DNA from: Dactylosporangium vinaceum
GTDB taxonomy: Bacteria; Actinomycetota; Actinomycetes; Mycobacteriales; Micromonosporaceae
Reading direction: 5' to 3'
DNA length: 64,000 bases
Assembly: GCF_019904175.1 (NCBI RefSeq)
Contig: NZ_CP061913.1
Coordinates: 8,370,001 to 8,434,000 of the forward strand
Shown here: in pieces, positions 33,381 through 44,200 of the stretch
Layout of the letters: every line of letters starts with the position of its first letter
How positions within the stretch are numbered: position 1 is the stretch's first letter
Position numbers and translations under genes: made by a program
Notes under the pieces: model-generated
Database searches by the model: none
What the model was told of the DNA's origin: nothing
Seen by the model: the letters and a program-made list of their open reading frames with translations, nothing else

Positions 33381-34292
33381 ATGTCCAGCTCGATCCTGCC
33401 CGCCCCGGTACAGTCGCTGTACCGGGGCGCGACCGGCGTCAGCACCTGCTTCGGCACCTTCGGGGAGCTGCTGCAGGGCGTCCTGCCGGGGCCTGACGGC
33501 CACTTCCTCGTCACGCTGCCGGTCGCCCGGTGGACGATGGCCACCTTCCAGCTCGACCCCGGCGTCGCCGACGTCGAGGTCCGCCCGGCCCACAAGCGCA
33601 AGGCGCTGCGTCTGGCCGAGACGATCCTCGCCCAGGCCGGCGCCGCGTCCGGCGGCGTCCTCACCATCGACAGCAACCTGCCCGAGGGCAAGGGCATGGC
33701 CAGCTCGTCCGCCGACCTGGTGGCGACGGCGCGGGCCATGGCCAACGCCCTGCAGCTGGACATGACGCCGCACCGCATCGAGCGGCTCCTGCGCGACATC
33801 GAACCCACCGACGGGGTCCTCTACCCGGCGGTCGTCGCGTTCGACCACCGCAACGTCCGGCTGCGGTCGCTGCTGGGCTCGCTGCCCGCGATGACGATCA
33901 TCGGCCTCGACGAGGGCGGCACCGTCGACACGGTGGCGTTCAACCGCATCGCCAAGCCGTTCTCCGCCGCGGACCGCGCCGAGTACGCCCGGCTGCTCGA
34001 CCGGATGGCCGTCGCCGTGGCGTCCCGGGACCTGGCCGGGGTGGGCGCGGTCGCGACCCGCAGCGCGGTGATGAACCAGGCCCTGTGGCCCAAGCGGACC
34101 CTGCCGGCCGTCCTGGACATCTGCGCAGAGGTCGGGGCACTCGGCGTCGTCGCCGCGCACAGCGGCACCATGCTGGGGCTCCTGCTGGACACCGCCGACC
34201 CGGCCTATCAGGCGAAGACCGCGGCGGCGGTACGGGCATGTGCCGCCCTCGGCGGCGACGTGTCGCTCTACCGGTCGCTCAGCTTCGACTGA
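33381..34292 (+). CDS. GHMP-family L-threonine kinase, PduX-like (303 aa)
   Basis: GHMP small-molecule kinase: CFGTFGELLQG at the N-terminus is the PduX-like opening, and LPEGKGMASSSADL is the GHMP ATP-binding motif. PduX relatives phosphorylate L-threonine. With the cysteine-synthase-like and lyase genes upstream in the same operon, O-phospho-L-threonine would be the activated precursor of 2,3-diaminobutyrate. That makes this the first enzyme of the branch, although the gene is last in the operon. It starts 11 bases after the NRPS stop. Its last 25 bases overlap, tail to tail, the hydroxylase gene on the other strand. A role in cobalamin assembly (the classical use of PduX) is unlikely, as no other cobalamin gene is near. 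Confidence 0.85.
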   Translation: MSSSILPAPVQSLYRGATGVSTCFGTFGELLQGVLPGPDGHFLVTLPVARWTMATFQLDPGVADVEVRPAHKRKALRLAETILAQAGAASGGVLTIDSNLPEGKGMASSSADLVATARAMANALQLDMTPHRIERLLRDIEPTDGVLYPAVVAFDHRNVRLRSLLGSLPAMTIIGLDEGGTVDTVAFNRIAKPFSAADRAEYARLLDRMAVAVASRDLAGVGAVATRSAVMNQALWPKRTLPAVLDICAEVGALGVVAAHSGTMLGLLLDTADPAYQAKTAAAVRACAALGGDVSLYRSLSFD

Positions 34293-35239
34293 CGGGTCGG
34301 CCGGTCCAGCCCGACGACGATCTGCCGCGGCCCCTCGAACGCCTCACGGCTGTGCGCCATCCGGATGTTGTCGACGACGAGCACGTCGCCGGCCCGCCAG
34401 GGGGTTCGCACCGTGTGCGCCGTGTAGACCTCGTTGATGAGGTCCACGGTCTCGCGGTCGAGGGGCTCGCCGTCGCCGCAGAGCGTGTTGAACGGCAGGC
34501 CGTCGCGGCCGAACTCCAGCATGAGGTACTCCCGGACCGCGGGGTCCATCGTCCACTCGTTGAGGAACGCGACCTGGTTGAACCAGACCCGCTCGCCGCT
34601 TATCGGGTGCGTGGTCACCGCGGGCCGCAGCCGGCTGGTCCGCAGCCCGCCGTCGGCGTCCCACCGCCACTCGACGTCACCGTCGCGCAGGTAGGCCTCC
34701 ACGGCGGCGCGGTCCTCGGTGCCGAACGCCACCGGCCACGGCATGCTCAGGATGTCGTTGTGCGCGCGCAGCAGCCGCCAGCCGTGCCGGTCGAACCGGT
34801 CGACGAGCTCGGCGGGCAGGTCCCGCAGCACCGCGGCGCCGTCGGCCAGGGCCGTTGCGCCGCCCCGCTCGGGGGCGGCCAGGCAGCAGAACAGCTGCCG
34901 GGCCGGGTACTGCGCGGCGTAGGTCAGCTCGTGGTGCATGCACATCGGCTGGTCCGGCGGCCAGCTCGTCGAGGAGTAGACCCCGGGGGCGTAGCGCTCC
35001 CGGGGTGCGAACGCCTCCCGCTCGGTCATCAGCTCGGTGCTCAGGGCGCGGATCGCCGCCTCGGCGCCGAGCGGGTCGGTGATGCGGAGCCCGCGGACGA
35101 GCGCGGCGCCGTGCCGGTCCACGACGGCATCGACAGCCGCCCGGTGCTCGGCGAGCCAGGCCGCCGGCTCCGCTGCCGCATCCGCCGTCACGACGGCCGG
35201 GCGGCCGGCGACGAGCTCGACGTCCAGGACTGTGGTCAT
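34268..35239 (-). CDS. SyrP/TauD-family Fe(II)/2-oxoglutarate hydroxylase (323 aa)
   Basis: TfdA/TauD-fold oxygenase. The metal triad is His102-x-Glu104 in MHHELTY and His296 in NIRMAHSREAF; Glu in place of Asp is seen in SyrP- and CAS-like hydroxylases. The carboxylate is present, so this one should hydroxylate rather than halogenate. SyrP-type enzymes hydroxylate the beta-carbon of an amino acid bound to an NRPS carrier. The ATG at 35239 overlaps the stop of the NRPS-PKS (ATGA), so it is made together with that synthase and may act on one of its carriers. The target, whether the diamino acid, Cys or a late intermediate, is unknown. Confidence 0.85.
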   Translation of the reverse strand: MTTVLDVELVAGRPAVVTADAAAEPAAWLAEHRAAVDAVVDRHGAALVRGLRITDPLGAEAAIRALSTELMTEREAFAPRERYAPGVYSSTSWPPDQPMCMHHELTYAAQYPARQLFCCLAAPERGGATALADGAAVLRDLPAELVDRFDRHGWRLLRAHNDILSMPWPVAFGTEDRAAVEAYLRDGDVEWRWDADGGLRTSRLRPAVTTHPISGERVWFNQVAFLNEWTMDPAVREYLMLEFGRDGLPFNTLCGDGEPLDRETVDLINEVYTAHTVRTPWRAGDVLVVDNIRMAHSREAFEGPRQIVVGLDRPTRQSKLSDR

Positions 35240-38200
35240 GACACTGCCTCCCGTGTGACGGGTCGAAAGGTGAGGTCGAGCACCGACGCGACGAGCGGTC
35301 GCGGCCGGCTCCGGCTGCCGCCGTTGCCGTGCTGCTTCGGCGTGGTCAGGGGCTCGGGCTCCGGAGCCGCCGACGAGGCCGGGCGGTCCCACCACAGCCG
35401 GCGGCGGTGGAAGACCGGGGCGGGCAGCGGCGCGCGAGCCGGCGACGACGCCGGGGCGGCCGCGGCGATGAGGTGCGCGTTGGTGCCGCCCAGCCCGAAG
35501 GCGCTCACCGCACCCACGCGGTCACCCGCCGGCCACGCACGCGGCTCGGTCACCGGGAAGAACGGCGACGCCGCGAAGTCGAACCGCGGGTTGGGGTCCG
35601 CGCAGTGCAGGGTCGCCGGGATCTCCGCGTGCTCGATCGCCAGCAGCAGCTTCAGCAGCCCCGCCACCCCGGCCGCACTGAGCAGGTGCCCCACGTTGGA
35701 CTTGACGCTGCCGATGGCGCAGTACCCGGCCCGGTCGGTGTCCTCGCGGTACACGTCGGTGAGCGCCCGCAGCTCGATCGGGTCACCGATCATCGTCGCG
35801 GTGCCGTGCGCCTCCACCATGCCGATCTCGGCGGCGCGCCGGCCGGCCCGGGCCAGCGCGGCCCGCACGACCTGGCCCTGCGCCACCGGGTTGGGCGTGG
35901 TCAGGCCCATCGTGCGGCCGTCGTTGCCGACCGCGACGGCCTCGATCACCGCGTGCACCCGGTCGCCGTCGCGCACCGCCGCCGCGAGTGGCTTCAGCAG
36001 CAGCACGCCGCAGCCCTCGCCGGGCACGAAGCCGTTGGCGTCACGGGCGAACGTGGCACACCGGCCGTCGGGTGACAGGGCCCGGGCGTGGCTGAACTCG
36101 AGGTACGGCTCCTCGTCCAGGAGCACCTCGACACCGCCGGCCAGGGCGACCGGGGTCTCGCCGGCCAGCAGGCTGCCGATCGCCAGGTGCACGCTGACAA
36201 GCGCCGAGGAGCAGGCGCTGTCGACCACGAGCGCGGGCCCGCGCAGGTCGTACTGGTGCGCGACCCGGGCCGCGATGAAGTTCTGGTCACCGCCGAGCCC
36301 GGAGGCCGCGTCGGCGGTCCCGATCCGGCGGCGGTACCCCGACATCCTGGCCCCCATGAAGATGCCGACGTCGCGGCCGCGGAGCTCGTCGTCGGTGTAC
36401 CCGGCGTCGCTGAGGCACGCCGCGGTCGCCTCGAGGGTCATGCGGATGGCCGGGTCGAGGTTCTTCGCCTCGTCGTCGGTCATGCCGAAGTATCCCGGGT
36501 CGAAGTCCTCGACGCCGTCGACGAAGCCGCCCCACTTGCTGACGCTGCGGCCGGTGGCGCGCTCGCGCCGGTACAGCTCGGCCACGTCCCACCGGCTCGC
36601 CGGCACCTCGGTGACGGCGCTGCCACCCTGTCGCAGCAGCCGCCAGAACGACTCCAGGTCCGGCGCTCCCGGCAGGCGGCACGCCATCCCGATCACCGCG
36701 ATCCGCCCGTCGACACGGTCAGCGGCGGCGGTCGCGGGCGCAGCCGGCGGGGTCGATCCGGCCGGCCCGGCGACGGGTGCGCCGGCAACCGTCGCGCCCA
36801 GATGGGCGGCCAGCCGGTTGAGCGTCGGGTGCTCGAGCAGCAGGCTGGGCTCCAGCGGCTGCCCGAGACCCGCCTCGATCTTGACCAGCAGCTCCCCCAG
36901 CAGCACGGACTCGACGCCGAGGTCGCTGAACGTCGCGTCGTGATCCAGCTGCCCGGCCGGGATGGCAAGGCTTGTGGCGAAGATCCCGGCCAGCCACGGC
37001 GCGGGTCGCGCGACCGGAAGGGTGTCGACATGCGTCGCAGGCGGTTGCCCTGGCGACGCCGCACGACCGAGGTCGACTGTGCCCGCAGCGTCGGCCGGCC
37101 GGATCTCGTCCGGGACGGTGCGGTTGACCCGCAGGACCGCCTCGGCGTCGAACCCGCCCGCCGCCGCCGGGCACGGCAGCGTCACCGCGGCCGCGGGCAT
37201 GGTCAGGATCCGCTCGAGGACCGCGAGACCGTCCGCGTCGCTCAGTGCGTCGAGGCCGACGACCGTGGCGGCGTCCGGCCGGGCGGTACCGCCGCCGGTC
37301 TCCCGCCACACGGGCCAGTTCACCGCGCGGAACCACGGCTGGCCGCTACGGACCCGGGCGGCGGCCGTGTAGTCGAGGTAGGCGTTCGCGGCCGCGTAGT
37401 CGGTCACGCCGGCCGCGAGCCGGCCGGCCGCCGAGCTCACCGAGGAGAACAGCACGAACCGGTCGAGCCGGTCGCCGCTCGTCAGGTCGACCAGCGTGTC
37501 CAGGCCGTCGCCCTTCGGTGCGAGGGTGGCGCGGACGCCGTCGAGGTCCAGACGGGCGAACGGCGCCGGCCCCTGGCTGCCCTGCCCCGCGCAGTGGATG
37601 ACGCCGGCGATCGCGCCGAGGCCGGTGCGCACCTCGTCGAGGAACCCGCCGAGTTCGGCGCGCCGATCGAGGGGCCCGCAGTACACCATCACCTGGGCGC
37701 CGAGCCGCTCCAGCTCCTGGATGTGCCGCACGGTGGCGACGGCCGGCCCGTGCAGGTCGGGCCGTGACCAATCGTGGCGCGGCGGCAGGGACCGGACGCC
37801 CAGGACCGCGAGCCGGCGGGCGCCCCAGCGCACGAGCTGGTTCGCGACGAGTGCGCCGAGCCCACGGGTGCCGCCCGTGACGACATAGACCCGATCGGGA
37901 TCGGGCCGCCACGCCGGGCCGGCGGGCTCTGCGACCGGGACCAGGCACGGCCGGTACCACTTCCCGCCCCGCAGGCAGGCCTCTCCCCACGGCTCGGCGG
38001 AGCGCCAGGCGGTGACGATGTCGGCCGCGGCGGGCCGGTCGAGGTCGACGACGGTGGCGTTGACCCACGGGTGTTCGGCCCCCAGGCTCCGGACGAACCC
38101 GGCCAGCCGCGCACCGGTCAGGTCGGGCGCCGCACCGGGCGAATCAAACAGCCCACTGGTCGTCTGCAGCACCCGCAGGCCGCCCTTGGGCCGGGCCGCC

Positions 38201-41200
38201 ACAAGCTCCTGCAGCACCGCCAGCCGAGCCAGCCACGGCCCACCGTCCCGCTCTGCACCGGCATCATCCGAGAGCGCGCAGAGGTCCAGCAGGCCCGTGA
38301 CCGCCGGCTCACGCTCCAACAGCCGCCGCACGGCCGTGCGCGCGGTCTGCGGGGACGTGAGGTCCCGGCCTTCGACGAGCCGGACCACCCGCGCGGGCCG
38401 CAGCTCGGCGGCGACGGCCTCGACGAGGTCGTGCTGCGAGTCGCGGTGCAGGCAGAGGATCGTCCCGGCGGCGTCGCGACTCGCGGCCCGGACCGGCGCC
38501 GGAGCGTCGATCGGCCGCCAGTCACGAGCCAGCAGCGGCACCGCGGGAGTGTCCACCGCTGACTCACCGATCCAGCAGTGCATCCGGGCGAAGGGGTAGT
38601 GCGGCAGGTCGACGATGCGCCCTCCGCCGGCCGGCGTCCAGTCCACGGCGGCGCCGTCCACCCACTGCTGGGCCGGCCCCGATCCGTTGCCGCCCCGCGT
38701 GATGACGTCCCGGTGGACCCGCCCGGCCGCGAACGCCGCCAGGACCTGACTCAGGTGCGCGACGCTCGTCGCCAGGACCGCCAGGCGCTCCGGCAACGCC
38801 TCCCGCCCCACCCGCGACGTGTAGGCGATGTCGGCCAACGCCGACGGATCCGTCAGGCCCTCGACGTGGACCGCGAGCCGCCCCGCCAGCTGCCGGAGCT
38901 GATCCGCGGTCCGCGCCGACAGCAGCACCGGCTGCGGTCCCGCCGCGACCGGCGGCCCGGCCGGTGTGGCGGGTGTGGCGTCGCCCGCCTCGACGATGAG
39001 GTGCGCGTTGGCGCCGCCGGCGCCGAAGGAGCTGATGCCCGCCCGCCGCGGCACTCCGGCCGGCCACGCCGCCGCCTCCCGCTGCACGCGCAGCGGGCTG
39101 CGGCTCCAGTCCACGTTGGGGTTGAGCTGCTCGGCGTGCCGTGACGGGGCCAGCATGCCGTGGCGGAACTGCAGCACCACCTTGGTGAGCCCGGCGATGC
39201 CCGCCGCCGCCTCCAGGTGCCCGATGTGCGACTTCACCGAGCCGATGGCGCAGCTGCCCGCAGCGAGCCCGGCCTCGGCGAACGCCCGGCCCAGCCCGTC
39301 GATCTCGATCGGGTCGCCGAGCGAGGTGCCGGTGCCGTGCGCCTCCAGGTATCCGATGCCGTCGGCACTGACACCGGCGTCACGCATCGCCTGGAGCACC
39401 ACGCTGCCCTGCGCCACCGGGCTGGGGACCGTGTAGCCGTTGGTCTTGCCGTCGTGGTTCACGGCGCTGCCCAGCACCACGGCCAGGACCCGGTCGCCGT
39501 CGGCCCGCGCCCGGGACAGGGGCTTCAGCAGCACGGCGCCGACCCCTTCGCCGGGCACGAACCCGTCGCCACCGGCGCCGAAGCTGCGGCAGCGGTGGTC
39601 GCTCGACGCCATCCTCATGTCCCGCAGCTGCACGAACTTGTTGGTGTGCAGCGAGAGGTTCACCCCGCCGGCCAGCGCGACCTCGCACTCGCCGCGCTGC
39701 AGGCTGGCCACCGCGACATGGATGGCGGTCAGCGAGGAGGAGCACATGGTGTCGACGGTCATGCTCGGCCCGTTGAGGTCCAGGAAGTACGACACCCGGT
39801 TCGCGATGCCGGCGATCGCCGACCCGGCCGCGGGCCCGTCACCGCCGGAGGCGAGGCCGAAGAACGGATACTCGTTGTACATCGAGCCGACGAACACGCC
39901 GACCCGGCCGTGGTGCCGCTCGCGCAGCCGGGTCCTGGGGTAGCCGGCGCTTTCGAGGGTGTGCCATGCCACCTGCAGGAACAGCCGCTCCTGCGGGTCC
40001 ATCAGGGCTGCGTCGCGCGGGGTGATGCCGAAGAACAGCGGGTCGAACGCGGCGACGTCGGCGAGGAACCCGCCGACCATCAGCTCCCGCGGCCCGTCGA
40101 CGTGCCGCCGGTCCGCGGGCACCGGCCCGATCACGTCCCGCTCGCTCAGCAGGTTGCTCCAGAACTCGTCGAGGTCGTCGGCCTGCGGGTAGCGCCCGGC
40201 GATCCCGATGACCGCGATCCGGTCGTCGTCAGGCTCGCTGCGCGGTACCACCGTGGTCGTCCGTGACACCGGAGTCTCGCCGGTCACCAGCGGCGCGATC
40301 TCGGCGGCGACGCCGGCCAGGTCGCGATGGGTGAAGAACAGCGTCTTCGACACGTCGCCCAGGTCCTCGGCGAACCGCGCGTTGAGCTGCGCGATCAGAT
40401 ACGACGACAGCCCGTAGTCCTCCAGCGCGACATGCGTGTCGAGGCGCTCCACCGCGATCCCGGAGATCTCGGCGTACACGCGCAGCACGTAGTCCTCCGC
40501 CGGTCCCGGTGCGCCCGGCCGTCGCCGGTCCGGCGCCGGTGCCGGCACCGCCCCGAGCCGATAGGTATCGGTGGCGAACGGGTAGGTCGGCAGCGCAATC
40601 CGGCGGGCCCGCCCGGCCGGCCAGTACGCCGCCCAGTCCACCGGCCGGCCCGCCAGCCAGTCCGTGGCCGCCGCGTAGGGGTCCGGCGCCGTCGACGCGC
40701 TGCCGCCGGGCCGCGCGGTGCCGGTCGTGACGGCGGGTGGCCGGCCGCCCCGGGCGAGGAAGCCGAGCGCGGCCGTCAGCTCCGCTGTCGTCCCGGCCCG
40801 CACGACCGCCCGCTTCCCGAGGGGCAGGCGGCCGACCTGGAGCGTGTAGGCGATGTCGGTGAGGTCGGCCGGCCGGGCGAGCAGGTGCCGGTGCAGCCGC
40901 CCGGCGAGGTCGGCGAGCTGGGCGTCGGTCTGCGCGGACAGCGGTACCACCTGCGGGGCCGCGACACGCGACGGCTCGGACGGGCGCTGCGCGGCCCGGA
41001 TGACCACGTGCCCGTAGGAGCCTGTGGCGCCGACGGCATTGATGAGCGCGCGGCGGGGCGGCCCGGTCTCCGGCCAGGGCGTGAGACGGCCGGCCGGTTC
41101 GACACCCGCGCCGGACCACGAGATCAGCCGGCTCGGGCGGCTCGACAGGATCGTCGGCGCAATCTGCGCCGCGCGCAGCTGCAGCAGGACCTTCGCCAGC

Positions 41201-44200
41201 TGCGACAGCCCGGCGGCCGCCTCGAGGTGACCGATGTTCGGCTTGACCGTGCCGATCGGGACGGGTGTACGGCGGGCGGCGAAGACGTCCGACAGGGCCT
41301 CGATCTCGGCGGCGTCGGCGAGGGTCGCCCCGGCGCCGGCGCACTCGACGTAGCCGATGTCCTCGACGTCGATCGCCGCCGCGGCAAGCACGTCGCGCAG
41401 GGAGCGGCGCAGCGGCTCGGCCTGCGGCGTGCCGAACCGGCCGGCCCCGCCGAAGTGCCCGATCCGGGTGGTCTCGACGATCCCGAGCACGTCGTCGCCG
41501 GCGTCGGCCCGGGCGCGCAGCAGGACCGCGGCGACGCCCTCGCCGGGCGACCAGCCGGCCTCGGTGGCGTCGAACGCGCCGTCCGGCAGTCCCTCGGCGA
41601 GCAGGCCGAGATCACGCAGGAGCTGCCCGTGGTACGGGTGGGTGAGCAGGTTCACCGCCGCCACGACCGCCGACTCGCACTCGCCCCGCCGCAGGCTCTC
41701 GGCCGCGAGGTGCAGGGCCGCCAGGGAGGAGGAGCAGGACGCGTCGACTGCGATGCTGGGGCCGGTGAAGCCGAAGAAGTGCGAGACCCGGTTGGCGGCG
41801 TCGGACGCGGTGGCCGAGACCGTGGCGGCCTCCCCGGCCCCGGCCCGGTCGGCGCCGACCTGCTGGTGGTCCTGCCACATCGCACCCAGGAACACGCCTG
41901 TCGAGCCGAGGCTGCCGGGGGTGTGCCCGGCGCGCTCCAGGCACTCCCAGACGGTGTGCAGCAGCAGGCGCAGCTGGGGGTCGAGACCGGCGGCCTCCAC
42001 CGGCGACACGTGGAACAGCAGGCTGTCGAAGCCGTCCACATCGGACAGGTACCCGCCTATTGCACCGGCGTCGGCACCACCGGCGACGACCTGACCGTAC
42101 CGGTGGGCGGGCACGGCAGTCAGCGACCGGGTCCCGCGGCTGAGGTTGCTCCAGAGCTCCTCGGGACTGTCCGCCCCCGGGAACCGCCCCGCAAGCCCCA
42201 CGATGGCCACCTCGGCGGTCGGCCGCTGCGGCACGTCGACGGCGGCGCCAAGCGGCGGTTCGGCGGGAGCGAAGAGGGGCCGCTCGCCGGTGGCCGCGAC
42301 CGCCGCCACCCCGGTGCCGGACCCGCCGAGGAACGCCTGCAGGTACACGTACCGTTCGTCCAGGCCGAACCCGGCCCGGACGGCGTCCAGGGCGACGTTC
42401 CCGATCGGGCACAGGCCGACACCGCAGGCGGTCTGGCCCAGCAGCAGGAGCTGGCCGAGATACCCGGCCTCCAGCAGCAGGAACCGCTCGCTGTCGGCGC
42501 CGTAGAGCGGTTCGACCGCGTCGAGCCGCCCGAACAGGTACAGCTCGAAGCCCGCCTCGTCGAACACGGGCCGGTTGTAGACGAAGTGGACGCTGCGGTC
42601 GAGCTCCGGCCGCGCGGTGATCAGCTGCAGGTCGTGCGCCACGGGGTGGTAGTAGTAGAGCCCCTCGGGCACACCCGCGACCCCGCCCGGCCGCACGTGC
42701 ACATAGGCCTGGACGCCGTAGGTGTCGCCGGCCGAGGGGTACAGCCGGCGCCGCCGCCCGTCCGTCTCGACCTCCCGCAGCAGGCCCAGCAGCCGGGACA
42801 GCTCCCGGCGCTCGACGGCCCGGGCGCCGAACTCCCGGCGGCTGGCCCGCCAGTCGTAGTGCTCGCCGGCAACGTCGGCGGGCTCCAGGGACACGCAGAC
42901 GCCGGCCGGGTCGGGCGTGCGCAGGTCCCAGCGGGCCCGCTTGAACGCATCCCGATCCGCCGCGGAGAAGAAGTCCACGGGCCCGGGCCGCGGCGGTGCC
43001 GCCGGCGGCTCTGCGGGCTGAGCGGCGACCGGCGCAAACCCGGCGGCAGGCTCGGCGGCGATCGGCTCCGGGCCGGCCGAAGGCTCAGTCGAGGGCTCGG
43101 TCAGGCGCTCGGTCGAGGGCTCGGTCAGGCGCTCGGTAGGGGGCTCGGCCGGGGCGCCGGTCAGGGCGAGGGCGATGCCGCGCACGGTCGGGTCGGCCAG
43201 CAGCGCCGACACCGGCACCTTCCGGCCGTGCCGGGCCCGCAGCGCACCGGAGACCTGCACCATCGTGAACGACGTCGCGCCCTGGTTCCAGATGTCCTCG
43301 TCGGGATCGAGGGTGCCGATGCCCAGCAGCTCGGCGAAGATCTCGCACAGCTCGGCCGTCAGGTCCCCCGCCGCCACCGCGTCCACCGGCAGCTGCGCGG
43401 CGACGGGCGTGGTGCCGGCACCGCCGGCGGTCGAGAAGACGTGGCGGCTGCCGGGCTCGACCGGCCAGGGCAGCCCGTCGCGGTCGAGTTTGCCGTTCGA
43501 CGTCGCCGGGAACGTGTCGACGAAGGCCACGACGTTCGGCACCATGTAGTCGGGCAGCCCGTCCGCGGCGTGCCGGCGCAGGGCCGCCACCGTCGGCGGG
43601 GTCGCGGTCGCGGGCACGACGTAGGCGACGAGCTTGCGGTCGCCGGTCCGGTCCGCGCGGGCCAGCACGACGGCGTCCTTGACCTCGGTGTGGGCGCGCA
43701 GCCGGTGTTCGATCTCGCCGAGCTCAACCCGGAACCCGCGGATCTTCACCTGCCCGTCGGCGCGGCCGAGGAAGCAGATGTTGCCGTCGGGGAAGAAGCT
43801 GGCGCGGTCGCCGGTGCGGTACAGCCGGCCCCCGGGACGCACGTCGAAAGGGTCGGCGATGAACCGCTCGCCGGTGAGCTCCGGCTGGCGGTAGTAGCCG
43901 AGGGCCAGGCACTCCCCGCCGACGAACAGGTCGCCCTCGACGCCGACCGGGCAGGGCTCCATCGCCTCGTCGAGGACGTAGTAGCGGGCGTTGGCGATCG
44001 GCCGGCCGTAGGGGATGCTGCGCCAGGCGGGGTCGATCGTGCCGACGTCGAACCAGTTGGACCAGACCGTCGCCTCGGTCGCGCCGCCCAGGCTGACGAT
44101 GCGGGCGCCGCCGAACAGCGCCCGCACCTCGTCGGGCAGCGTCAGCGGGGTGTAGTCGCCGCTGAGGTACACCAGCCGCAGCGTGTCCGTGCCGGCCGCG

